Positions 43,670 to 51,712 of a DNA stretch of 64,000 nucleotides are shown here, piece by piece (positions within the stretch are counted from its first letter, which is position 1; each line of letters starts with the position of its first letter). This stretch comes from JAENVT01 sp963720775. GTDB taxonomy: Bacteria > Actinomycetota > Acidimicrobiia > Acidimicrobiales > Ilumatobacteraceae. The DNA is taken from NCBI GenBank assembly GCA_963720775.1, contig CAVRGR010000002.1, positions 186,001-250,000 of the forward strand, written 5' to 3'. The position numbers were made by a program, and so were the translations under genes. The notes beneath the pieces were generated by a model. That model was not told the DNA's origin and searched no databases. It worked only from the letters and a program-made list of their open reading frames with translations.

Positions 43670-44749
43670 ATGAAGAAGACCCGCTACGTCTTCGCATCTC
43701 TAGCAGCGCTCGCCTTGGTGGCGACTGCCTGCGGAAGCGACAAGAATGGCACTACAGCTTCGGTCGCGCCTGCCGCGACCTCTGCTGCCGCTACCACACC
43801 GGCTCCGGCCGACACGTCCGGCGCTGCAACCACAGCGGCTCCTGCCGACACCTCGTCGGCCGACACCGTCGATGTCACTTCTGGTGAGGACGTCACGATT
43901 GCCGTCGTCACCCACGGCGACGGTGGCGTGTTCTGGTCGGTGTTCAAGAAGGGTGCTCTGCAGGCTGGCAAGGACCTGGGCATCACGGTGAACTACCAGG
44001 AGTCCAACAACAGCGGAACCAAGCAGTCCGACATGATCAACCAGGCCGTCGCCGATGGTGCTCAGGGCCTCGCCGTTTCGTTGGCCGATCCTGATGCCGT
44101 GAAGGCTGCGGTCATGGCCGCCGAAGCCGCTGGTCTTCCGGTTGTCACGACCAACTCCGGATCCGACCTGTACAAGGAGTTCGGTGCGTTCACTCACATC
44201 GGCCAGGACGAGTTCACGGCCGGCGCGGGCGCTGGTGAGAAGTTCAACGACGCCGGCGTGAAGGTGCTGTTGTGCGCCAAGCAGGAGCAGACCAACACGG
44301 GCCTCGACGCACGCTGCGACGGTGCCAAGAGCACGTTCAAGGGCAAGTTCCTCACACCAATCACCACCTCGGGCGATGCCTCTGGCAAGCAGCAGGCCGA
44401 CCTCAAGGCAGCTCTCGACGCCGATCCGACGATCGATGGCCTGTTCGGTACCGGCCCGGTCGTCGGCCACGACGCCTCGGCAGCTGCCAAGGAGCTCGGT
44501 CGCACCGTCACCATCGGTGCTGTCGACCTGTCGTCCGACATCCTCGACGACATCGCCGCCGGCGACGTGTTGTTCACGATTGACCAGCAGCAGTACCTGC
44601 AGGGTTACGTGTCGGTGCTGGCCCTGTACCTCAACATCACCAACAAGAACACCCTTGGTGGTGGCCTGCCCATCAACACCGGCCCCGGCTTCGTCACGAA
44701 GGACAACGCCGCCGCCGTCAAGGACCTCGTGGCCAAGGGCACACGCTGA
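43670..44749 (+). CDS. sugar/inositol ABC transporter substrate-binding lipoprotein
   Basis: A 359-residue lipoprotein: signal with lipobox ATAC (about 18-21), an Ala/Thr-rich linker to about residue 65, then a periplasmic-binding type 1 (RbsB-like) domain: VTHGDGGVFWSVFKKGA, SNNSGTKQSDMINQAVADGA, and FTIDQQQYLQGY. The context makes inositol the likely ligand. ATG 43670 follows GAGGGGGAAAG. A strong terminator follows it, which could keep this protein in excess over the membrane parts. Confidence 0.88.
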   Translation: MKKTRYVFASLAALALVATACGSDKNGTTASVAPAATSAAATTPAPADTSGAATTAAPADTSSADTVDVTSGEDVTIAVVTHGDGGVFWSVFKKGALQAGKDLGITVNYQESNNSGTKQSDMINQAVADGAQGLAVSLADPDAVKAAVMAAEAAGLPVVTTNSGSDLYKEFGAFTHIGQDEFTAGAGAGEKFNDAGVKVLLCAKQEQTNTGLDARCDGAKSTFKGKFLTPITTSGDASGKQQADLKAALDADPTIDGLFGTGPVVGHDASAAAKELGRTVTIGAVDLSSDILDDIAAGDVLFTIDQQQYLQGYVSVLALYLNITNKNTLGGGLPINTGPGFVTKDNAAAVKDLVAKGTR

Positions 44750-44769
44750 GCTAGAAGCAGTACTACCCA

Positions 44770-44797
44770 GTGGCGGGCGTCTTCGGGCGCCCGCCAC
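44770..44797 (+). terminator. stem-loop after the binding protein gene
   Basis: GTGGCGGGCG (44770-44779) pairs perfectly with CGCCCGCCAC (44788-44797); loop TCTTCGGG. It is 20 bases after the stop and just before a second terminator. Confidence 0.6.
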
Positions 44798-44800
44798 TCT

Positions 44801-44846
44801 CACGCCGACCGAAGCTGACGTACGTCTTCTTCGGTCGGCGTGTTTT
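44801..44846 (+). terminator. intrinsic terminator with T-run
   Basis: CACGCCGACCGAAG (44801-44814) pairs perfectly with CTTCGGTCGGCGTG (44829-44842), followed by TTTT (44843-44846). A 14-bp stem and T-run make a strong intrinsic terminator between the binding protein and the permease genes; some readthrough or a second promoter would be needed for the rest of the operon. Confidence 0.82.
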
Positions 44847-44888
44847 CACATAACCTGAAATTCTCAACTTCGCAGGACAGGGGGGTCC

Positions 44889-47006
44889 ATGACAGCGACG
44901 ACAGAGGTATCAACGACCGATCCGCCGGTTCCTACCTCACCGGTGGTGCACACCGACGAGCGGCTCTCGCATCGCGGCCCGATGCAGCGCTGGCTGATCT
45001 CACCCGAGATCGGTGCACTCATCGGCGCCGTCATCGTGTGGATCTTCTTCTGGGGGAATGCGCGCACGTTCGGTCAAGCCAACTCGACGCTCAACTGGCT
45101 CGACGTTGCGGCCCCCACCGGCATCATGGCGACGGCCGTGGCTCTGCTCATGATCGGCGGCGAGTTCGACTTGTCGTCTGGCGTCATGACCGGGGCGAGT
45201 GCGATCGTGATCGGCTTGATGTCGCGAACGTTCATGGGTACCGGCATCAACATCGGTTGGGCCATCGGCGCAGCGTTCCTCCTCTCCGCGGCGGTCGGCT
45301 GGTTCAACGGCTTCATGGTCAACAAGACGGGACTACCGAGCTTCATCGTCACGCTGGCTTCGTTCTTCGGGGTCAGAGGCATGATCGTCGTCTTGTCCCA
45401 GCGCCTCGTCGGCAAGGTGCAGGTCGACTCGATCCTGAAGCAGCGTGGCGCCGCCGGCTGGAAGACCTGGGTCGCGCATGAGTGGCAGTTCAAAGAGTTC
45501 TCCGGGCGCGACACCTTGTTCATCACCCTCGTCATCGTTGGCGGTGTCGCCTTCCTCTACGGTTTGCTCGAGCAGTCGTTCATCCGACGTACGTCCCTCA
45601 ACCCACGAGGCGTGGTCATCACCCTCGCCGGTGCCATCGGGATCGCAGTTGGTTTCGCCGCGCTCCTCAACACCGACGGCGTCGGGAAGAACTTCCTGTT
45701 CGGGATGATCGGCGGCGTCGGGCTGATCGCCTTCATCGTCGGTCTGGCTCTCACCCGCTGGCAGGGGCGGGCGGGCGTCGCCGCTAGCGTCTCCGAGGTT
45801 CCCCAGGCGGTGGTTTGGCGCCTCGGCTTGGGCATCGCCGGCATCGCCTTGGCCTGCGTGACACACATCCCCTTCGACCGTCATCAGCGCCTGCCCGTGC
45901 TCTCGTGGACGGACCCGTCGCTGCGACCGGTCATTGCCTGGATCGCCGCCATCGCCGGCATCGCTCTCGCGGTGCGGGCGCTCCTGCCTTCGCTGCACGG
46001 CAACTGGAAGGCCGCCGGCGTGTTCAAGGTCGTGCTGTTGAGCGCGTACTGCGGCCTCGTGCTGATGGCCGGAGTCCTCGCGTTCTTGCAGCTCACCACG
46101 GTTCAGGCGATGCGTACGATTGCCATGCTGCTACTCGGCGGCGGCGGGATCGTGCTCATGCTCACGGCTCGAGGCCGGGCAGGGCGCACCAACAGGAGCC
46201 TGCAGCTGATCGTCGGAACCCTGGTGTCGATCGCCGTCATCGTGTTGGCGGTCGTCATCCGTGCCGACTCTGCGGCCACCCGGTTCCGGGTCGGCATGTT
46301 CGGGGCGATGATGCTCGGTGCCGTCATCATCCTGGCCAACTCGCTGCTCGAGTTCGTGATGCTCAAACGGCACCAAGCCGATCACCGCGCCGACACGCTC
46401 GGCAAGAAGCTGCAGTTGGCCGGCGCCGGAATAGCGACGATCGGTCTGATCATCCGCCTGATCTTCACCAACTTCACGAAGGCCCACGCTGCGGCGGTCA
46501 AGGCAGCTGGTGGCAACGTCGGCCAGAACGTGCTGCGCGAGACGGTTGTCTGGTGGGTGATCGTGGCGGCCATCGGTGCGTTCGTGCTCACCAAGACCAA
46601 GTGGGGCAACTGGATCTTCGCCGTGGGCGGCAACAGAGACGCCGCCAGCGCCATCGGCGTACCGGCCGGCTCGGTCAAGATCAGCCTCTTCGTCGTCGTG
46701 TCGCTGTGCGGCTGCCTGGCCGGAACGCTCATCGCGCTCCGCTACGGCACGGTGCAGGCCAACCAGGGAATCGGTTTGGAGTTCGAGTACATCATCGCTG
46801 CGGTCGTCGGAGGTTGCCTGATGACTGGCGGGTACGGCTCGGTGATCGGTGCCTCGCTCGGGGCGATCATCATGGCGATCTCCACCAACGGCGTGCAGAG
46901 CACCGGGTGGAACTCCGACGGTCGCTACACGTTCCTCGGTGGCGTGTTGCTGCTCGCCGTCCTCGTCAACAACTACACCCGCCAGAAGGCGCAGGAAGCA
47001 CGATGA
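44889..47006 (+). CDS. ABC sugar permease with a large membrane insertion
   Basis: A 705-residue member of the RbsC-type permease family, about twice the usual 330-400. The N-terminal part is standard (GIMATAVALLMIGGEFDLSS, then NGFMVNKTGLPSFIVTLASF to about residue 165). The C-terminal part is standard (GNWIFAVGGNRDAASAIGVP, then FEYIIAAVVGGCLMTGGYGS from about 570). Between them about 380 residues contain roughly nine further hydrophobic segments with no family resemblance. No stop or frame problem is seen, and the ATPase gene overlaps its end by 4 bases, so the long form is presumably expressed. Confidence 0.85.
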   Translation: MTATTEVSTTDPPVPTSPVVHTDERLSHRGPMQRWLISPEIGALIGAVIVWIFFWGNARTFGQANSTLNWLDVAAPTGIMATAVALLMIGGEFDLSSGVMTGASAIVIGLMSRTFMGTGINIGWAIGAAFLLSAAVGWFNGFMVNKTGLPSFIVTLASFFGVRGMIVVLSQRLVGKVQVDSILKQRGAAGWKTWVAHEWQFKEFSGRDTLFITLVIVGGVAFLYGLLEQSFIRRTSLNPRGVVITLAGAIGIAVGFAALLNTDGVGKNFLFGMIGGVGLIAFIVGLALTRWQGRAGVAASVSEVPQAVVWRLGLGIAGIALACVTHIPFDRHQRLPVLSWTDPSLRPVIAWIAAIAGIALAVRALLPSLHGNWKAAGVFKVVLLSAYCGLVLMAGVLAFLQLTTVQAMRTIAMLLLGGGGIVLMLTARGRAGRTNRSLQLIVGTLVSIAVIVLAVVIRADSAATRFRVGMFGAMMLGAVIILANSLLEFVMLKRHQADHRADTLGKKLQLAGAGIATIGLIIRLIFTNFTKAHAAAVKAAGGNVGQNVLRETVVWWVIVAAIGAFVLTKTKWGNWIFAVGGNRDAASAIGVPAGSVKISLFVVVSLCGCLAGTLIALRYGTVQANQGIGLEFEYIIAAVVGGCLMTGGYGSVIGASLGAIIMAISTNGVQSTGWNSDGRYTFLGGVLLLAVLVNNYTRQKAQEAR

Positions 47007-47785
47007 AACCTCCCACCGGCGAGCACGCTCTCCTCGAGCTACGCCACATCTCCAAGTACTTCGGCAACGTCACCGCGTTGGAAGACATCACCACCAGAGT
47101 CGAGGCGGGCAAGGTCACGTGCGTGCTCGGCGACAACGGTGCGGGCAAGTCGACGTTCATCAAGATCCTCTCCGGTGTGCATCAGCCAAGCTCGGGCGAG
47201 TACACGATGTACGGCAGCCCGGTGCATTTCACGACCCCGCGTGATGCGCGCAACGCAGGCATCGCGGCTGTGTTCCAGGATCTCGCTCTGGCACCGTTGC
47301 TCTCGGTGTGGCGCAACTTCTTCCTCGGCGTCGAACCCATGCACTTCGGCATGGTCATGCGCAGCGCCTTCATGAAGAAGACGGCCAAGGAAGAGATGGC
47401 CAAGATGGGCATCGACGTGCGCGACGTCGACCAGCCGGTAGGCACGATGTCGGGTGGCGAGCGGCAGTCGGTCGCCATCGCCCGCGCCGTGTACTTCGGC
47501 GCCAGGGTGCTGATCCTCGACGAACCGACGTCGGCGCTCGGCGTGAAGCAGTCGGGTGTCGTGCTCAAGTACACGCGGGCCGCCGCTGAACGGGGCCTCG
47601 GAGTCATCTTCATCACCCACAACCCCAACCACGCGTTTCCCGTGGGAGATCGCTTCTTGCTGCTCAACCGAGGGCACAGCCTCGGCGACTTCGGCAAGGA
47701 CGAGATCTCGCACACCGAACTGACTCGTCTGATGGCCGGCGGCGCCGAGCTCGAGCAACTCGAGCACGAGATCGGTGTCCGCTGA
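47003..47785 (+). CDS. ABC transporter ATP-binding protein (sugar import)
   Basis: A 260-residue single ABC domain of the RbsA/MglA type. Walker A GDNGAGKST (43-51), Q-loop VFQDLALAP, signature MSGGERQ (about 147-153), Walker B VLILDEPTSAL (about 168-178), H-loop ITHN. Most RbsA proteins have two ABC domains; this one has a single domain, so it may act as a homodimer. ATG overlaps the permease stop by 4 bases. Confidence 0.9.
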   Translation: MKPPTGEHALLELRHISKYFGNVTALEDITTRVEAGKVTCVLGDNGAGKSTFIKILSGVHQPSSGEYTMYGSPVHFTTPRDARNAGIAAVFQDLALAPLLSVWRNFFLGVEPMHFGMVMRSAFMKKTAKEEMAKMGIDVRDVDQPVGTMSGGERQSVAIARAVYFGARVLILDEPTSALGVKQSGVVLKYTRAAAERGLGVIFITHNPNHAFPVGDRFLLLNRGHSLGDFGKDEISHTELTRLMAGGAELEQLEHEIGVR

Positions 47786-47791
47786 GACTCG

Positions 47792-48760
47792 ATGACCGCA
47801 CCCTCCGGCACCTCGCTCGAGCTCCTCACCGTTGGCCGCATATGCGTCGATCTGTACGCCAATGAGGCGGGTGCCGGCTTCATCGATCCGCAGACGTTCA
47901 CCAAGTCGATCGGTGGTTCGGCTACCAACGTAGCCATTGCCGCTGCCAGGCTCGGGCACCACGCGGCAGTGTTCACCAAGGTCGGCGACGACCCGTTCGG
48001 CGAGTACGTGAAGCACAAGCTCGACCTGTTCGGCGTCGACACTCGATATGTCTTCACCCATCCGGAGATGCCCACGCCGCTTGCGTTTGCCGCGATGGAC
48101 CCGCCTGAGGATCCCAAGCTGCTGATGTACCGGTACCCGATGGGTCCCGACCAGACGTTGGAGATCTCCGAGATCGACCGCAAGACCGTGGTCGACGTGC
48201 CGATCCTGTGGCTCACGGGAGCCTGGTTCTCCAAGGAGCCGGCGCGCCAGACCTGTTGGGAGCTCCTGTCCATTCGCCGGCGCAAGCCGCACGTGGTCTT
48301 CGATCTCGACTACCGCGCCAACTTCTGGTCGAGTCCCGAGGCGGCGAGCGCCGACATCGGCCCGGTGCTCGACCATGTCACGGTGGCCGTCGGCAACCGC
48401 GTCGAGTGCGAGGTAGCAGTCGGCTCGTCGGATCCGCCAGAGGCAGCGCGCCGCTTGCTCGCCCGCGGCGTCGAATTGGCGATCGTCAAGATGGGTGGCA
48501 ACGGTGTGATGGTGGCCACGGCGGCCGGCACCACGGTGGTGGCTCCTCACTTCGTGAAGGTCGTTTGCGGCCTCGGTGCCGGCGATGCGTTTGGCGGGAT
48601 GCTCGCACACGGCCTGCTGTCGGGCTGGGAACCCGTCCGCATCCTCGAGTACTGCAATGTGGCCGGTGCCATCGTGGCGGGTCGGTTGCTGTGCTCCGAC
48701 GCCATGCCCACCCTCGACGAGGTCGAAGAAGCGCTGGAGGAACGCCGTGTCGCTGGATGA
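47792..48760 (+). CDS. iolC: 5-dehydro-2-deoxygluconokinase
   Basis: PfkB-type kinase of 322 residues that phosphorylates 5-dehydro-2-deoxygluconate (DKG) in inositol breakdown. TVGRICVDLYANEAG (11-25) and IGGSATNVAIAAARLG (39-54) are the N-terminal PfkB signature; CGLGAGDAFGGMLAHGLL (about 257-274) is the catalytic anion-hole motif with the base Asp. Start ATG 47792, 6 bases after the ATPase. It overlaps the aldolase gene. Confidence 0.9.
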   Translation: MTAPSGTSLELLTVGRICVDLYANEAGAGFIDPQTFTKSIGGSATNVAIAAARLGHHAAVFTKVGDDPFGEYVKHKLDLFGVDTRYVFTHPEMPTPLAFAAMDPPEDPKLLMYRYPMGPDQTLEISEIDRKTVVDVPILWLTGAWFSKEPARQTCWELLSIRRRKPHVVFDLDYRANFWSSPEAASADIGPVLDHVTVAVGNRVECEVAVGSSDPPEAARRLLARGVELAIVKMGGNGVMVATAAGTTVVAPHFVKVVCGLGAGDAFGGMLAHGLLSGWEPVRILEYCNVAGAIVAGRLLCSDAMPTLDEVEEALEERRVAG

Positions 48761-49652
48761 CGAGACCTACGCGGCGCTCACCGAAACGCGGGTCAGCTCG
48801 CCGTACAAGATCGGCGAAGCACTCGCCGCACGTCGGCGCAGGTCGACGCTCACCCAAGACGGCATGCTCTTCATCGTCGCCGCCGACCACACGGCGCGGG
48901 GGATGGTCGGGCTGTACGACGACCCGCTGGCCATGGCCAATCGCCGCTCGATGCTCGATCGCCTGCTCACGGTGCTCGAGCACCCGCGTGTCGACGGTGT
49001 GCTCGGCAGCGCCGAGATCATCGACGACCTGGCGCTGCTCGGCAAGCTTCACGACAAGGTCGCCGTCGGCACGATGAACCGCGGCGGCCTGGCCGGCGCG
49101 TCTTGGACGATCGACGACCGGTTCACCGCGTTCGACACTGCTCACCTGCGTGCCGCCAACCTCGATGCGGGAAAGCTGCTGCTGCGAATCGACTACCACG
49201 ATGCGGGCACGGTGCCTACGCTGGCCGGCGCGGCGCAGGCCGTGCAGGAGCTCAACGACGCGCACATGATGGCAATGGTCGAACCGATCCCGTACACGAA
49301 AGATGCCAAAGGCGAGGCGGTGTGGGACAACGATCCGCTGGCTCTGGTGAAAGCCGTGGGCATCAGTGCCGCGCTCGGCGGCTCGAGCGCCTACACGTGG
49401 TTGAAGATCCAAGCAACGGCCGACATCGCCACCGTCGCCCAGGTCACGACGCAACCGTTGCTGCTGTTGGGTGGCGCCCCCGGGCCGGATCCGGAGGCGA
49501 CGTTCGCGCTGTGGGAAGCAGCGCTCCATCAACCCACCGTGCGCGGTCTGGTGATCGGGCGCTCGTTGTTGTACCCGGCCAACGGCGACGTTGGCGCGAC
49601 CGTCGGGCGTGCTGCAGACTTGGTGCAGCAGGCTGCAAAGGACAGGCAATGA
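48747..49652 (+). CDS. Cgl0158-type (beta/alpha)8 aldolase of inositol catabolism
   Basis: A 301-residue TIM-barrel protein with FIVAADHTARGM (about 42-53), RIDYHDAG and YTWLKIQAT carrying likely catalytic acids and lysine, and GLVIGRSLLYP near the end. It resembles proteins of the Cgl0158 family found in actinobacterial iol clusters, where it probably splits 6-phospho-5-dehydro-2-deoxygluconate (the IolJ step). GTG 48747 overlaps iolC by 14 bases; the stop overlaps iolB. Confidence 0.75.
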   Translation: MSLDDETYAALTETRVSSPYKIGEALAARRRRSTLTQDGMLFIVAADHTARGMVGLYDDPLAMANRRSMLDRLLTVLEHPRVDGVLGSAEIIDDLALLGKLHDKVAVGTMNRGGLAGASWTIDDRFTAFDTAHLRAANLDAGKLLLRIDYHDAGTVPTLAGAAQAVQELNDAHMMAMVEPIPYTKDAKGEAVWDNDPLALVKAVGISAALGGSSAYTWLKIQATADIATVAQVTTQPLLLLGGAPGPDPEATFALWEAALHQPTVRGLVIGRSLLYPANGDVGATVGRAADLVQQAAKDRQ

Positions 49653-50545
49653 CCTCAACACTTCACCGACCCGCTGGCTCGTTGGTCGTGGGCGACCTTC
49701 CCGTTTCGCTCACACCGTCACAAGCCGGCTGGGCGTACACGGGCTTCATGGTCATTTTGCTCGCTCCTGGAGTAGAGCGCTCTATCGATCTCGGCGACAG
49801 TGAGGCTGTCGTGCTGCCGCTGTCGGCAACCGACCTTGCGGTCACCGTCGACGGTGAGCTGTTCACGGTCGACGGACGAGTGTCCGTCTTCGATCGGGTC
49901 ACCGATTTCGTCTACGCGCCACGTGGCGCAAACGTTCTCATCACAGCACCCGCCGGTGGCGACGTGGCCATCGCCACCTCGATCTGTGACCGGCGCCTCA
50001 GCGCCCGCTACGGCTCGGCCGACAACGTGGCGGTCGAGTTGCGAGGCGCCGGCCCGGCGACTCGACAGATCAACAACTTCCTCAGCCCCGAGGCATGGCC
50101 GCACGCCGACAAGCTGATGTGCGTCGAAGTGATCACCCCCGATGGCAACTGGTCGAGCTATCCGCCGCATCGCCACGACGACTCACCCGAGTGCCCGGCC
50201 AACAACGAAGAGATCTACTACTTCCGCATCGGCACGGCCGGCACCAGCGACTACTCGACAGATGGTTTCGGCATGCATCGCACCTACACGCCCGACGGAT
50301 CGATCGACGTCAACGTCGTCATCCACGATGGCGATGTCTTCTGCGTCCCGCGTGGCTACCACGGGCCCTGCATCGCCGCGCCCGGTTACCCGATGTACTA
50401 CCTCAACGTCCTCGCCGGTCCGGGTGGAAGCCGCTCGATGGCCTTCTGTGACGATCCGACCCACCATTGGGTCCGCGACACATGGGCAGGGATGGCCACC
50501 GACCCACGGTGTCCGGTGACGACGAAGGAAGGTCGAACGAAGTGA
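49649..50545 (+). CDS. iolB: 5-deoxy-glucuronate isomerase
   Basis: Cupin enzyme of 298 residues that isomerises 5-deoxyglucuronate to DKG. SSYPPHRHDDS (about 170-180) carries the metal-binding histidines, NNEEIYYFR the glutamate, and VFCVPRGYHGP the later histidine. ATG overlaps the aldolase stop by 4 bases. A copy of the presumed LacI operator lies at bases 125-136 of its coding sequence, where it encodes ERSI. Confidence 0.9.
   Translation: MTSTLHRPAGSLVVGDLPVSLTPSQAGWAYTGFMVILLAPGVERSIDLGDSEAVVLPLSATDLAVTVDGELFTVDGRVSVFDRVTDFVYAPRGANVLITAPAGGDVAIATSICDRRLSARYGSADNVAVELRGAGPATRQINNFLSPEAWPHADKLMCVEVITPDGNWSSYPPHRHDDSPECPANNEEIYYFRIGTAGTSDYSTDGFGMHRTYTPDGSIDVNVVIHDGDVFCVPRGYHGPCIAAPGYPMYYLNVLAGPGGSRSMAFCDDPTHHWVRDTWAGMATDPRCPVTTKEGRTK
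49773..49784. promoter_or_regulatory. second copy of the LacI-type operator, inside iolB
   Basis: TAGAGCGCTCTA, identical over 12 bases and perfectly palindromic, matches the site at 42690-42701 about 7.1 kb upstream. It lies 124 bases into iolB. It could act as an auxiliary operator or roadblock. Confidence 0.55.
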
Positions 50546-51711
50546 CCACGATACGAATCGGTGTGATCGGTTTCGGATGGATGGGTCAAGCCCACAGCCG
50601 GGGGTGCCGCCGGGCGCCGAGCTACTTCCTCGACCGCGACTACGAACCGGAGTTGGTGGTCGTCAGCGACACGGTGGCGGCCCGACGCGACGACGCGGTG
50701 CGCTCGTTCGGGTATCAGCGAGCGGTAGCCGACTGGCACGAGGTCATCGACGCCGACGACGTCGACGTCGTCTTCGTCACCGCCCCCAACATGCTCCACG
50801 TCGAAATGGTCGAGGCCGCTGCAGCGGCCGGCAAGAACGTGTTCTGCGAGAAGCCGGTCGGCGGCACCCCGCAACAGACCGTGGTGGCCGAGCGGGCGGC
50901 GCGCCACGCCGGTGTCATCACCGGTGTCGGCTACAACTATCGCTGGGCGCCGCTCGTGCAATATGCCAAGCAGCTCATCGACGACGGCACGCTCGGGCAG
51001 ATCACCAACTACTACGGCCGCTTCTTCTCGATGTACGGAAGCGACCCGCTGGGTCTTCTGTCGTGGCGGTTCCTGGTCGACCAAGCCGGTCACGGTGTGA
51101 GCACCGACATCCTCAGCCACTCGGTCGATCTCGGCCACTACCTGGTCGGCGGCATCAGCAAGGTGCTCGGTACCGGTGAGACCTTCATCAAGCAGCGCCC
51201 CTTGCCCACCGGCGGAGGCACGCACTACGACCGGGGCAAGCCCGGTGACCCGACGGGCGAGGTCACCAACGAGGACTACATCGGCATGATGTGCGTGTTC
51301 GAGAATGGCGCCAGGGGCACGTTCGAGGCCTGTCGCTCGATGGTCGGCCCCGAAAGCCAGAACAGCTTCGAGGTGTACGGCACCAAGGGCTCGGTCGCCT
51401 GGAACTTCGAAAGGATGAACGAACTGCGCGTGTACATCGCTGCCGAGCACAAGTACACCGGGTTCACGACCGTACTCGGCGGCGACCGATTTCCACCACA
51501 CGGCAACTTCGTGCCGGGCAGCGGGAACAGCATCGGTTTCGAAGACCTGATCTGCATCGAAGATCATGAGTTCCTGCAATCCCTGGCGGCCGGCCGGCAG
51601 CACACGCCGGATTTCACCGACGCACTGCGGTACGTCTCCGTGCAAGACGCGGTACTGAGAAGTTGGCAGAGCGGCCACTGGGAAGACGTCGTCTCCCTGA
51701 GAGAGGAATGA
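50542..51711 (+). CDS. Gfo/Idh/MocA family oxidoreductase (inositol dehydrogenase-like)
   Basis: A 389-residue NAD(P)-dependent dehydrogenase. GVIGFGWMGQAHSRG (6-20) is the Rossmann loop; FCEKPVGGTPQQ (about 106-117) holds the catalytic lysine of the EKP motif; GYNYRWAP follows; STDILSHSVDLGHYLVGG has the conserved D and H. It is longer than the second iolG-like protein of the cluster and probably acts on another inositol isomer. GTG overlaps the iolB stop by 4 bases. Confidence 0.87.
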   Translation: MTTIRIGVIGFGWMGQAHSRGCRRAPSYFLDRDYEPELVVVSDTVAARRDDAVRSFGYQRAVADWHEVIDADDVDVVFVTAPNMLHVEMVEAAAAAGKNVFCEKPVGGTPQQTVVAERAARHAGVITGVGYNYRWAPLVQYAKQLIDDGTLGQITNYYGRFFSMYGSDPLGLLSWRFLVDQAGHGVSTDILSHSVDLGHYLVGGISKVLGTGETFIKQRPLPTGGGTHYDRGKPGDPTGEVTNEDYIGMMCVFENGARGTFEACRSMVGPESQNSFEVYGTKGSVAWNFERMNELRVYIAAEHKYTGFTTVLGGDRFPPHGNFVPGSGNSIGFEDLICIEDHEFLQSLAAGRQHTPDFTDALRYVSVQDAVLRSWQSGHWEDVVSLREE

Positions 51712-51712
51712 C

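Noticed and set aside
47039..48610. Minus-strand frame of 523 codons over the ABC ATPase and iolC
   Set aside because: Two good genes with full motifs occupy the other strand; the minus frame has no motif.
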